Of a DNA stretch of 64,000 nucleotides, positions 10,374 to 21,308 are shown one piece after another. Under the pieces are notes generated by a model. That model made no database searches, had not been told where the DNA came from, and was given only the letters and a program-made list of their open reading frames with translations. How positions within the stretch are numbered: the stretch's first letter is position 1; each line of letters starts with the position of its first letter. This stretch comes from Schistosoma haematobium (lineage: Eukaryota > Platyhelminthes > Trematoda > Strigeidida > Schistosomatidae), in the NCBI RefSeq assembly GCF_000699445.3, contig NC_067195.1, positions 60,549,591 to 60,613,590 on the forward strand, in the 5' to 3' direction. The position numbers and the translations under genes were made by a program.

Positions 10374-11723
10374 TAAAAGTCATTAGAATTTAAAGTGTAG
10401 ATATGAAATGCAAAGGATAATGCCAAAACACCGATTAGGATAGTAGCTAAAGACAATGATGGTTTAAATAAACTATTATACAGTTATTTTAGAACACTTA
10501 GGTTGATTATTTTTAAGAATAAAATATGTAATGAGTTAAGCTACTAATTGGTTCAAAATAAAATTACTAACTAGTAAATAGTTGGTAAGATTATGAAGTT
10601 AGATACATATTTTGATGTTACGTGAAAAAGATTGATATTTATTTTATTTTGGATATATATATCAAGTTGAAGGTATCCAACTGTAGATTTAAGATTAAAA
10701 CACCACTATATCCTAATTATACGAGAGATATGGAGTTATTCATCATCTTATTTCAGTGGCATCAGGAACTTTGACTATTCCTGATCCTGGGTTTTTTCTA
10801 ACATAGTCAAGTAGTTAAAAATAAGGCCTTTGGTCTGCTCTGTAAATATCAGTGATTGTTCAGGTACATGGAAACTGGCAAACATTTTGTTCAACAATAC
10901 TAGAAGGTTGTTTGTCAACATACTATTAAGTCATTTAATGGTTTGTTTCATGCAGGTTGATTAATTTGAATTCATAATGAATGTTGATTTGCGATTATCT
11001 ACCTGCCTACAAGTTGCTTCTTGATAAAAACGAAGGGTTTGAAAGCTTAACGATTTCATTAGATGAAGGAATCATTCATGTCTTTCTATACCCTACGAAT
11101 GTCGTTAATGGTAAAACAAAGAACTTACTTTAAACAAAAATTTTCAAAAACAATACTAAACCACTGAAATTATTTGTACTACAGTTAACTTAAAAGCCTA
11201 AGTGTTCATGCTGTAACTCTAGTGGAAATCTTCCAAAGTTTCGCCTAAAACTGGAAACAGCTCTATCTTAGATAATAAAACCAGAGCACCAAGCCAGTAT
11301 GAATCAATTTTAACGGTATAACATGCCAGTAGTAATCTTTTTAAGAGGATCCGACCAAGAGACCTTCAAATAACAGAAGCGATAGCTACTAGGATTAAAA
11401 TATCACATTTGTGGATTCATATAAATCATTTCCATCGAGTTCTTTTACGTTGACCAGACCTCGACAGGAAAAGTAAATATGTTTATCTCAAATACCAGAT
11501 AACCTAATTCAGATTACGTACATTTTCCTCTTTCCTAAATTTTAATAATATCATTAGTAATTACCAAGATATGGAAAGAATTTATTCGGCACTAAACTCA
11601 TTTTATTTTCACAAATAAATTTTATTAGTTTATACATTACATAATCCTTAATCAAACGTTTGAAGCTGTGAGTATTTCAGTTGTTATTTCTCTCACTGAA
11701 CGTCATCTACATTTTTTTCTTTC
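10374..11723. other. Non-coding spacer
   Basis: Unique-looking AT-rich sequence. No exon or repeat is recognised. Confidence 0.5.
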
Positions 11724-12007
11724 ATTATTCTCGATATGTAAGCAATGATGGATAGTGGCTAGCAGTGGAATCCATCAACTCTGAGATCCAGGTACATCCA
11801 GACAACGAGTCCCAAATAGGACGAAACGCGCGTCCTGGATTCCACTACTAGCCACTATCCATCATTGCTTACAAAGCTTGCGAATTAAGGCACTATCGAG
11901 GCATACGCACAGTATGCACATATACCAATAACAGACTGATCGATTGCAGTCTTAAACCTCAATAGGAAGATACAAGCCAAACAATACCAAGTGAATTATT
12001 CTCGATA
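11724..12007 (+). mobile_element. Smα SINE with inverted arm and 13-bp TSD
   Basis: Perfect 13-bp copies of ATTATTCTCGATA (11724-11736 and 11995-12007) bound the insertion. A short inverted arm (about 11737-11774) is followed by a plus-oriented Smα from just 5' of the hammerhead through its 3' tail. The inverted arm begins with TGGATTCC, one base past the predicted Smα cleavage site. The hammerhead core is mutated (CTGACGAG to ACAACGAG) and so is probably dead. Confidence 0.85.
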
Positions 12008-12239
12008 ATTGAAATGACTTGTAAACTACTTTAAGTATAAATTCAATAACAGTCATTTAAAAAGACCATCTAACGAATCCATTTCACTAACAATTCAAAA
12101 TTTGCATCTTATATTGTTAAAAGATTTATTTGTCTGAAACTAGGCAATCAATTTCGACCATTAATTTAAACTCGTAAATGTAAAATTAGTGATAATCTAT
12201 TGCAAATAATATTCTTTTTAACACATTAGTCCTTATTCA

Positions 12240-12680
12240 TTCATTTATTTATTTGAACACATTAATATTGGTACAAAGGTGCACTGAATACATATGGTCA
12301 ACACAAGTCACTGGATTTATGTATGGGCTATGATATTGTCCGGGTGCCCAAACTGGAGCAGGTGGTTTTCTTAGGGGACCACACCCGGAGCCCTCGAACT
12401 GAATGTCGGATCCACAAGGCGGTGTAACAACGTTAGGAGATGCAGTCTTATGATAGCCGCTGACCGATAATTGGTTCATCAGCCATTTGTTCTCTCTGGA
12501 TCCTGGAGCCTATGTGCACGATCGGTTTAGAATTATGGTTTTCCAACTCCTCTACGTGGATCTTCTATGCCCACAAACCCGGTTAAAGCGCCGGACATTC
12601 GCTCTTCATCCTCTCAATTTCGGAAACAACACCCTATCGGCCAGAAGTCAGTGAGTCGGATCTCCTAACTCAATAGGAAT
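12240..12680 (-). mobile_element. GC-richer retroelement 3' fragment, class uncertain
   Basis: A block near 50% G+C stands out sharply from its flanks. On the minus strand it has an open frame of about 76 codons (ending at 12249) with Pro- and Cys-rich residues, then an AAATAAATAAATG-type tail at the low-coordinate edge. The tail suggests the 3' end of a LINE or SINE. I do not recognise the family. Confidence 0.45.
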
Positions 12681-13294
12681 TAATGGGTATCCTAAGAATT
12701 ATCAATTAATCATTGAATTGTTAAATAGCACCAAGAATTTATATCCATGGTTTCATGGGTATTTACTTTTGAACCTAATATTATATTCAACATATAATTA
12801 TTTATATGTTAAATATAATCTGAGTAACACTATTTTTTTTCAAATTACAAGTTCAACATATCATCTCAGTGAAAAGTAATATTCGTATCGTACGATCTTC
12901 ATTAAACTGTCTTTTTTTCAGCTTCATAATTCAACAATATTTATGACAGAGTTGAAGCATTTTACGTCAAAGTTTTTAATGAGGACTAGTTGAATCTAGT
13001 AATCAGTAAATAGAATAATACTGACTTCAAATGTTAATATTTTTATTACCGTCTTTATGACAAATTTATTATTATTATTATTATCTACTGTAATCATCAT
13101 AATCTGCATACTTTTCGTATACTCAATTAGATCATTGTCTATCTAACTTATTCTGTTCATTTATAAATTGAACTTGTGTGAATATTAAGAAGTAATCAAA
13201 ATTATTATTTTTTATTTATTTCTGAATTAAATGGCTTTATTCATGTTACACCAACAATTTTATTTGTATAACATTTTATGGTCAGACTATAATT
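12681..13294. other. Non-coding spacer
   Basis: AT-rich. An (ATT)n tract lies near 13069. No gene is seen. Confidence 0.5.
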
Positions 13295-13620
13295 TTGTAC
13301 GACTTTTGAGCAATGCTAAAGTGACCTTGAGAGTGTTCACATCATCACTAGGTCCAAATGAGGGTTATAAACCAGCTGACGAGTCCCAAATAGGACGAAA
13401 CGCGCGTCCTGGATTCCACTGCTAGCCACTATTCATCATTGTTAATAATTAGATTTAGAGTTTTCATCCCGAACTGACATAAGCTATAATGTCAAAACTC
13501 TATTTAATCAAAATAGATGAGTGAATCTCACGCCAAAATCTGAAACTTGTTATCTTATACCTGATTGATTTGTCAATAAATTGTAATCTTACCTATTTTA
13601 TTTATATCAATCATTGATTA
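13295..13620. repeat. Family D dispersed repeat interrupted by an Smα hammerhead
   Basis: Its left (13300-13375) and right (13445-13610) parts match the repeat at 34190-34470, including GATTTAGAGTTTTCAT and ACATAAGCTATA. The middle has been replaced by an Smα segment that starts at the hammerhead core. Family D itself is unclassified. Confidence 0.65.
13372..13412 (+). ncRNA. Smα-type hammerhead ribozyme (intact core)
   Basis: CCAG, CTGACGAG, stem II GTCC/GGAC, GAAA, CGCGCGTC and CTGG are all present. Cleavage is predicted between 13408 and 13409. The Smα part begins at the core itself. The 5' strand of stem I (CCAG) is also present in the flanking family D sequence at 34.26 kb, so the host repeat appears to supply half of stem I. 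Confidence 0.75.
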
Positions 13621-13792
13621 TGTGTAAAATATAAAAATTCACCAAATGAAATGTATTCACTTCTTATCACTATGTTAATTGTTCTTACATCATAAAATGA
13701 GACCGATAAAAAAGATTGTTACATAAGTTATATTCTATAATGATTACTTAAATGGTTTGAATAACTTTTTACTGGTTAGCGTTTTTCTTTTT

Positions 13793-13905
13793 TAGAGAGT
13801 TCGTTTTCTACGGGATGGTGGTTACTAACCCCATGCCCAACTCTTCTCCTTTATCCGGGCTTGGGACTGGCAGTAGCACCAGAGGAGCACCAAGTGAAGT
13901 TTTTC
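13793..13905 (-). repeat. Short dispersed repeat, likely RTE 5'-region fragment
   Basis: About 115 bp match 56089-56205: GTTTTCTACGGGATG, CTAACCCCATGCC, CTCCTTTATCCGGG and AGCACCAGAGG. I recollect this block from 5' regions of schistosome RTE elements. On the minus strand it ends in a short A-run. Confidence 0.55.
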
Positions 13906-14722
13906 TATAATGTTAGTAAAAAAGTAAAATTAACTAATTAATCAGTATGAATAAATAATAGTGAAAAATTATTGAAACTATTCATCATTTACTTTTTTTA
14001 ACATTTACATTTGATAATATTTGACCTTTATAAAGAAAAATTTAATAATGGCTAACAGTGTTTATATCTAACACTAAGTAAGATATTCATGTATACACAT
14101 AACAAAATATTGGTTATATTATTCTTGACTATTGAATGTTAAAATATTAATTGTTCCAATGATAATCTTCGTAGGAAAAAAAGAAAAAACGAAAGAAAAG
14201 AAAAAAAGAAAAAAGAAAAGAAACCTACCACATGTTTACCACATTCTATTTGTTACAACAACCTTTATTTTTATTATTATTTCTTTTTCTATTCAAAATG
14301 CTGATAAACAACTATATTTCTGAGATGAAAAATTTGACGGTCTAACTTTAAGAAATATTATTAATACTAAATGATTATTCATAAAACTGTTTATTAATGG
14401 AGAATGTATCGGTATTTCATGGAGTAAGTAATGAAACAGTAGGAATATTTTTTTCTTTAAAATGTAAGTGATCTAGAAAGATTGTTTTATCAGAAACTTT
14501 TTGAATGGTAAATGTTAGGAGTAAAGGTATAAGTTAAAAAGATGATACTAGATGTTTCGAGTAATTCAATGTGTTATATTAATTTGTATTTGTTAACTAA
14601 CTGTATATTATTCTTATGATTGAGAGCATTTGTATACTTTTATTTAGAGACCCCAGTGAGGTATAGATTTTCCGGTTCTTCTCTCCTTCTCTCTCAAATA
14701 TATATATATATATATTTTAATA
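13906..14722. other. Non-coding spacer
   Basis: AT-rich. The Lys-rich open frame near 14132-14323 comes from an A/G-rich tract and is not credible as a gene. Confidence 0.5.
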
Positions 14723-15153
14723 GTTGAGATCATGAGTTAATTGAAACTAGACCAACATGGAAAACCTGGAAGCACTGGACGGCCGTTTCGTCCTATTGTG
14801 AGACTCCTCAGTAGTGCACATCCACGACCCCGCCTCGCGGGATTCGGACCAAGGACCTATCAGTCTCATGCGCAAGGGCCTAACCATTAGACCACTGAGC
14901 CGGCATTTAACTTCAACTAATCCACGGAATTGAATGACACATCCACCATTGTCATCGGCGAGTTACTATCTCACAACAGACCCACTTGAACTCCACTGGT
15001 CACTGCTTCTAACTAAAACTTCAGGATATACCTCTTGAAGCCGGTCGCTAGTGAGCATATGTTGATTAGTATCAGAAAGGGTTTTATGGAGATTGCAATA
15101 ATTTCAATGGTTGAGATCATGAGTTAATTGTAGACCACCATGAAAAACCTGGA
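14723..15153 (-). mobile_element. Family B SINE, longer-than-unit copy
   Basis: GTTGAGATCATGAGTTAATTG occurs in the same orientation at 14723 and at 15110, so the insertion is one unit plus about 45 bp (387-bp period). The unit end and next unit start (GTTGATTAGTATCAGAAAGG) are fused head to tail near 15070. Order on the minus strand: head, tRNA-like boxes, hammerhead, tail. A (TA)n tract abuts the right end. Confidence 0.85.
14772..14817 (-). ncRNA. Hammerhead ribozyme, family B (core intact)
   Basis: On the minus strand: GCACTA, CTGAGGAG, stem II TCTC..AGGAC, GAAA, CGGCC, GTC, CAGTGC. The core is intact. The stem I closing pair is A-C instead of G-C, which may weaken it. Confidence 0.65.
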
Positions 15154-15154
15154 A

Positions 15155-15194
<40 letters not shown>
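15154..15194. repeat. (TA)n microsatellite
   Basis: About 20 TA units, directly abutting a SINE. Confidence 0.95.
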
Positions 15195-15200
<6 letters not shown>

Positions 15201-16747
15201 GATTTAATGTTGAATGTTTCGTAAATTAGGAATTATGAATGATTTTTAACATTCAATAGTTTTGAAATATGACTGGTAAATAATAACAAACCAGAATAAA
15301 AATAGGCAGTGAAACAACAATATATAAGTCTTTCATCGTGTCTATCATCTTTTACATATATGTACGCATATACACACCTATATACAGTTAGTTGAATCAA
15401 TTTACAATAAAGATTAAGTAATATGAAAAAAATTTCTAATAAATAAATCTTATTTTCAAAGTATTCTTTTCATTTTTGTGAAAACAACTAAAAGCATTCA
15501 AAAAGAAAGAAGTGAAAAATCTATTTTGTTTAAAAAAACACCACTTAGCAACTGGTATTCACACCTTTTCTTTACTTATAGTCATGACTACATAAATTAT
15601 CTTTTCATTTAGTGATTTATAATCTAAAATAACTTTCACACATAATATTTAACAAAACTTCAACATTTATTTTTCAATAAATGACCACCCATCTATTTAT
15701 GGTAAATTATTTATATTTAAATCTTTTATTATATATACTCATATTTACGATGTATATTGCTATGCTTAAATATCGTAATTTCATAAAGGCTAACTGATGT
15801 CTTGTAATAATCATAACAATACTAATAGTATGACTAGTACACTCATTCTTAGAACCATTCACCGTATACTATACACATCTAAAACAAACCAAAACACAAT
15901 GAAGTAAACGAGTCGTTTGTCTTCTTCTTTTCTTTTTTGTTTTTTTTTCTTCTTCTTACATTTTGTTAGCTTTATATGCGTAAAATAACTTGTCATAGGA
16001 AAACAACATTTGACTAATAACTATCTATATGAGATAAATATTCTTCAATAAATGTATGACTTTCTTTGATTTACTTAAGTAAAATACCAAAAACAATTTA
16101 TTTAGTATGAAATGAATTTCTATACAAATGATTACAACATGAAGAGACAATATAGAAAAGATACTTTCCTTTTGTTTCTAAGAAAAAAAAGAAAAAAACA
16201 AAAAAAGAAAGAACAAGAAGACTATCACAACTGTTCCAATATATTCTCATTACTTTTGTAAAAAAAAAACCCACATCCTCTGTTCATATAAAGTTACAAA
16301 TGTACATAGATAGGTTATAATGAATATATATATATGTATACGAACTACTTCTATTGACCACCAACAACTAAAACACTTATGTCAACTTATCTAACTTTTT
16401 ATTTTACTTTACACATTTAAATGGATTTTGTTATTATTAATAATAGATATTAGTTAAATGTCAAATATAAAATAAACTTATATTTTCAAATTTTTTTTAC
16501 TTTCAGTAATAGGAATTTATGAAAAATATTTAAATGGAAAATGATACCATGAAATTAGTTAAACAAACAGACAAATAATAAATTTAATTTATTTATTATG
16601 AATATTGAACATTGAATTACAATTTTGTTTTTTTTTTTAAAAAAAGAATGTAAATGCAATTACTGAGTGTAAATGTCATTTTTCTTTTTAGAAAAAATAA
16701 CTAAACTAAAATTAATTAGTTTAGTAGTTAATTGATTTCAATTATCC

Positions 16748-16749
<2 letters not shown>
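15195..16749. other. Non-coding AT-rich spacer
   Basis: Very AT-rich with several poly-T and poly-A runs. No gene is seen. Confidence 0.55.

Positions 16750-16791
<42 letters not shown>
16750..16791. repeat. (TA)n microsatellite
   Basis: About 21 TA units. Confidence 0.95.
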
Positions 16792-16792
<1 letters not shown>

Positions 16793-16793
<1 letters not shown>

Positions 16794-17075
16794 CTTTACT
16801 TGCGCTTATCACCCCCAATGGAGAATAGGCTGCCGACCAAACATTCCTTAATCCACTCTGTCTTGGGTCTTCTTTTTTAGTTCTATACAATTGGTGTTCA
16901 TTCTTTCTGTCATTCTTTCATTACTCGGCGTAATGTATTGTTTGATCTTCCTCTTCTCCTTTGACCTTGAGGATGCCAAGTAAGAGTTTGCCTTGTGACA
17001 TATTTTAGTGCTTTCCTCAATGTGTGTCCTATCCATTTCCCCTGTTTTTTCCTAATTTCTTCCTCCTCTGGAATA
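16793..17075 (-). pseudogene. RTE-type LINE 3' end fragment
   Basis: Minus-strand translation in mixed frames gives [28 protein letters not shown] and NNTLRR. This is the typical C-terminus following the RT of RTE-clade elements. It is 5'-truncated, has stops and frame changes, and ends in a GTAA-rich tail. Two further copies lie at 20450-20985 and 26741-26965. Confidence 0.75.
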
Positions 17076-18112
17076 TATATATAGTTTAAATCCGTTTTAG
17101 TATATTTTGAATTATTGCTTCATTTATCTAAGTATATAACTACAACTAAATCTTTAAATAACATGTACATGTTTAATTTTTGTAGATCAACCTGAATGAT
17201 TAGAAAATGTAATACGAATGCAAATCAAATAGACTATTAATAATGACATTTCTTATCAAGTAGCTTATATTCAAATGAAAACGGGTTAAAATTAGTACTA
17301 GAAAACAAAATTTCTTACTCTCAATTACCATCTAATTATTTCAAAGTATGATCATTCAAGTATGTTTTATAACTTTCTTCTTATTTTTTTATTTATTTCA
17401 ATGCAGTGAAATTCTCCAAATAATGAGTATGAAATTATCATCATAGTGGGTGGCGAAATATATACGTTACTTATTTGACTTTGAATTATTCCATTAATCT
17501 ACTAACAGATTTCTTACTGTATAACCTTTAAATTAAAAACACGTGATGAACTTGTACTACGTTATCTTCTTTTATTATAAAAGTATCTATATTATTTATT
17601 GCCTTGAACAGTTAAAGTTATTCGTGCTTTATTTTGTGACATTTTTTTCAAAATGTTAAATTACTTATGGATTTTAATAAATGATGTACATGTCTGGAAC
17701 TAATTTATGTCGTCCAATGATAACAGATGAGAAATCAATGACAAGTATATAGTATCTATAGAGATTGTACTCAAGATCATCATTTCTGAGGCTAACCATT
17801 TTTACTTATGACAATGATGTCTAATCTAATATTTCATATGTCCAACTTTGATCATTTCGTGATCTGGAAACAACTATTTAATATCATTTGTCAATAAATC
17901 TTTTTTTATACCCAATATATTTAAGTTCCATCAGTCAGAATATTTTTTCCACTGAAAGTAAGCTAAGTTAGATAGTTTGTAAATGAAATGAATTTCGAGA
18001 ATTAGTCAAGTCATATTGAGTTAAAATGTCTAAGGAGATATACTGAAATGATCTAAATAATAGTGACATTTATATGTGATGGGGAATATTAGTATTTTTA
18101 ATACAGTCAAAC
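17076..18112. other. Non-coding spacer
   Basis: AT-rich, nothing recognisable. Confidence 0.5.
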
Positions 18113-18660
18113 TATTTGAACAAGTTTAGATGGTGGTTGGAGGTAGTCAACAGGAAACCCTGGACCCGGGTTTCGTCCTACTTGGCACTCGTCAGCAAGG
18201 TGTACTTGTAATCTTGATGGAACTGATGCTCCCTGGAGGATTCGATCCCGTATCACCCAGCTTCACAGTCAGAGACGTTACCACTGAGATATCCAGGTCG
18301 CGACTGGCCTACTGTAGTACTGAGATGTAATCACAATTGATTGATCACTGGGCGGTGATCAATGTCATGCATATCAAGTCCTTATTTGGTGCAGATCAAA
18401 TGCTATCGACCCTCAAAATTACAGGTACACCTTGCTGACGAGTGCCAAGTAGCACGAAACTCGGGTTCAGAGTTTCCTGTCGACTACCTCCAACCACCAT
18501 CTAATCTCAATACATAGTGCCCGCAGTGTCGAATCACCTAGACTGGTGGCCACATTGCAACATGGCCGATAGCATTTGATCTGCACTAAATAAGGACTTG
18601 ACACTCATGACATTGATCACCACCCAGTGATCAATCAATCGTGATTATTTGAACAAGTTT
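18113..18660. mobile_element. Family C hammerhead SINE composite, flipped isomer, 15-bp TSD
   Basis: Perfect 15-bp duplications TATTTGAACAAGTTT (18113-18127 and 18646-18660) bound a 518-bp element. Both ends match the element at 6617-7135 in the same outward orientation. The 189-bp centre (18221-18409), holding the tRNA-like head and a tail-to-head junction, is inverted relative to that copy. Confidence 0.85.
18158..18200 (-). ncRNA. Hammerhead ribozyme, family C (core intact)
   Basis: The minus strand reads CCTTG, CTGACGAG, GAAA, CCCGG, GTC and CAGGG. Stem II has one mismatch (GGAC instead of GCAC). Predicted cleavage is between 18163 and 18162. The plus-strand partner at 18431-18478 has a changed scissile region (GGGTTCAG). 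Confidence 0.7.
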
Positions 18661-19520
18661 CATTAAAATAAAGTGAAACAAATCATCCCATATTTATTTT
18701 TTAAAAATAAAACTTGTTACAAAATACAGACTGAAAATTATAAAATAAACTGAATAATTTTGAATGAATCTAAATAGGAAATATTTCATTCATTCATATT
18801 CGTCATCATCGTCATCATCATCATCATCATCATCGTCATCATTATCGGTATCGTCAAGTTGATTTATAAAACTAATAAAATTTTATGCAAATTCATTCAT
18901 CATCATTTAATATTTCGATTATGAAAAGATGAAATAGTCATAGTAAATTAAAAAAATTTTTATAAAAAAAAGAAGTAGAGCGAAACACAATTGGAAATGA
19001 GTAAATGGTATGTAACTCTGTCTATCCATATATTTATATACATATATCTATATTCTTCTTTTTTTTTTCAAGAAAAACTTACTTTTATATAAAAATGATT
19101 AGTAGTAGTTATTACATTGACTAGTTGCCTTTTTTATATACTTTAGTACTCTGTGTATAAATAAAGTTGTGTTGTTTTTCAGAAAAAAATCTGAATTTTT
19201 CCTATATTCAACAACAATCATATGGACATTTGAAGGCATGTTTATAAATTCATTTATCTATTTCATAGAATATTATTAAATAAAGGTAACTAAACAATAG
19301 TGAAATTGAAATGAATAATTAAAAGCAAGTTCAGATGAAGTAAAACAAAAACAAAAAAGAAAGAAATTATATTAATGGTAGTACTTGTGATGGCAAATAG
19401 AAGGGGGAGTAAATCATTCCAGTTTCATTTCATTTTTGTTTAAATGTACCAAAAAGGTAAGGAAACAATGATTTGTTGTTGTTGTTTTGTTTGTAATTCA
19501 TCTATGGAAATTCGGAATCA

Positions 19521-19606
<86 letters not shown>

Positions 19607-20074
19607 CTTGTCTATCTCTTTTATACAGAATATATAGACATAAAATATATACAATCATAACAGTAGTGACGAAATGCATCTTTTTATGAATTTTTTGTTT
19701 GTTTGTTTGAACACCCACTATGTGTTAAGATTGACAAAAAAATTTTTTCGAAGATCATAAATGAAAAATGTTTACATGTAATTATGTATGTATATAGGTA
19801 TTTATAAATCCTATTGCTGTTATGTATACTATTTGCATAAATATTGAAACATATAAATGTTACTATGTATATATATGACAGGAGATATGAATCAGATTTA
19901 CGGAAATTGAGTAAAACAACAGGTAAGAAATAGTAAAACAAAACAAAAAAGAAATGGAAAAAGAGAAAAAAAACAATAAAAATAACAAACAAAAGTTTCT
20001 ACTTTATAAAATACTTCTAACATAAATGAAAGTTTAATGATAACAGACTGATTTTATTAGTTAATAAAATGAAG
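18661..20074. other. Non-coding spacer with simple repeats
   Basis: Contains a CAT/CGT triplet repeat at about 18800-18845 and a long TA tract. Poly-Tyr/Ile open frames on both strands come only from the TA tract. Confidence 0.6.
19524..19604. repeat. Long (TA)n tract, about 80 bp
   Basis: About 40 uninterrupted TA units, a possible cruciform-forming sequence. Confidence 0.95.
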
Positions 20075-20215
20075 GGTTTTTGTGGATATTATAGTAATTT
20101 CATTGGTTGAGATCATGAGTTATTTGAAGTTAGATCACCATGGAAAACCTGGAAGGACTGAACAGCCGTTCTGTCCAATTGTAGGACTCCTCAGCAGTGC
20201 ACATCCACGATACTT
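20075..20215 (-). mobile_element. Family B SINE, truncated
   Basis: Holds only the terminal GGGTTTTTGTGGATATT, the ATCATGAG arm and a hammerhead on the minus strand. It ends at ATCCACGA before the tRNA-like head. The hammerhead has an altered GAAA. Confidence 0.75.
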
Positions 20216-20449
20216 AACTGATAAACTTAAAAATAGTTTTATATATTGAATAAGATCATGACTAGCCAAATTTTCCCCTGTTTATAATAACTCGCCTAAC
20301 CGAATTTCACCACTTCATCCACTTTTATTTATTAAGATTGTTTTATTTAATCATATCAGTTACTTATGCAATCACTTATTTTTTGTGGTAAAAATGCCTT
20401 CTTTTAACTTTTTATTCTTTGAAGTTTTATTTTGTTTTAAACTTTCTTG

Positions 20450-20985
20450 AACGATTGGCAAAACAAAGATCGCATTCCTACAATTGAAGAACATATGGAA
20501 CTCAAAACAACTGTCAACCAATACCACAGTGAGAATCTTTAGTACGAACGTCAAGACAGTCCTACTGTACGGCGCCGGAACTTGGTGAACTACCATAACC
20601 ATCATCAAGAAGGTACAAGTATTTATAAACAGTTGTCTATACAAGATCTTCAATACCCGTTGATCAGAAACCATCAGCAACAACTTACTGTATGAGAGGA
20701 AAAGCCAGCTTCGAGCTGATGATTAACTCAAGAAGTAAAAGTGGATAGGATATACATTACGAAAATTATCTAACTGCATCATGAGGCAAGCGCTAACTTG
20801 GAATCCCGAAAGGAAACGGTAAAGAGGAACACCGAAGAACATATTACGTTGGGAAATAGATGCAGATGAGAAAAAGACGAATAGCGACTGGAAAGAGCTG
20901 GAAAGGGTTGTCTAGGACAGGGTTAGATATAAAATACTGGTGGGAGGCCTATGCTCCTCCACGAGAGGTAACAGGCATCGGTAAC
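20450..20985 (+). pseudogene. RTE-type LINE ORF C-terminal remnant
   Basis: One plus-strand frame reads ARIGKTKIAFLQLKNIWNSK, then VKTVLLYGAGTW, VFINSCLYKIFNT, WIGYTLRKLSNCIMRQALTW and GGLCSSTRGNRH. This is the region C-terminal to the RT in RTE-clade retrotransposons. At least six in-frame stops make it a pseudogene. It is 5'-truncated, as usual for LINE insertions. Confidence 0.8.
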
Positions 20986-21308
20986 TTAAATTTCGTTTTA
21001 ATATTATCATACAAATTATTTGTATTACCTTTGCAATAAATATAAACTAGATACAACCAACTAAAAATCTTCAACACGAATGATTCTTTTCTATTTCTAC
21101 TTATTGTGTTGTTTTTTGTTTGTATTTTTAAGTTTACAGAAAGAACAAGATATACATAAAAAAATTTCATAACATATACATTCGTAGTTATCATATAAAC
21201 TGACTAGGTTTCAGCATATTCTCACAACTATCCTAATGATAAAATGTTTAATTTTAACTCGGATAAAATTTCCATTTTGGACTTAGAAAAAAATCTTTTG
21301 TGAATACT

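Noticed and set aside
19444..19718. Tyr/Ile-repeat open frames on both strands
   Set aside because: Entirely produced by the TA microsatellite.
20372..20683. 103-codon minus-strand open frame
   Set aside because: Antisense to the plus-strand RTE C-terminal pseudogene.
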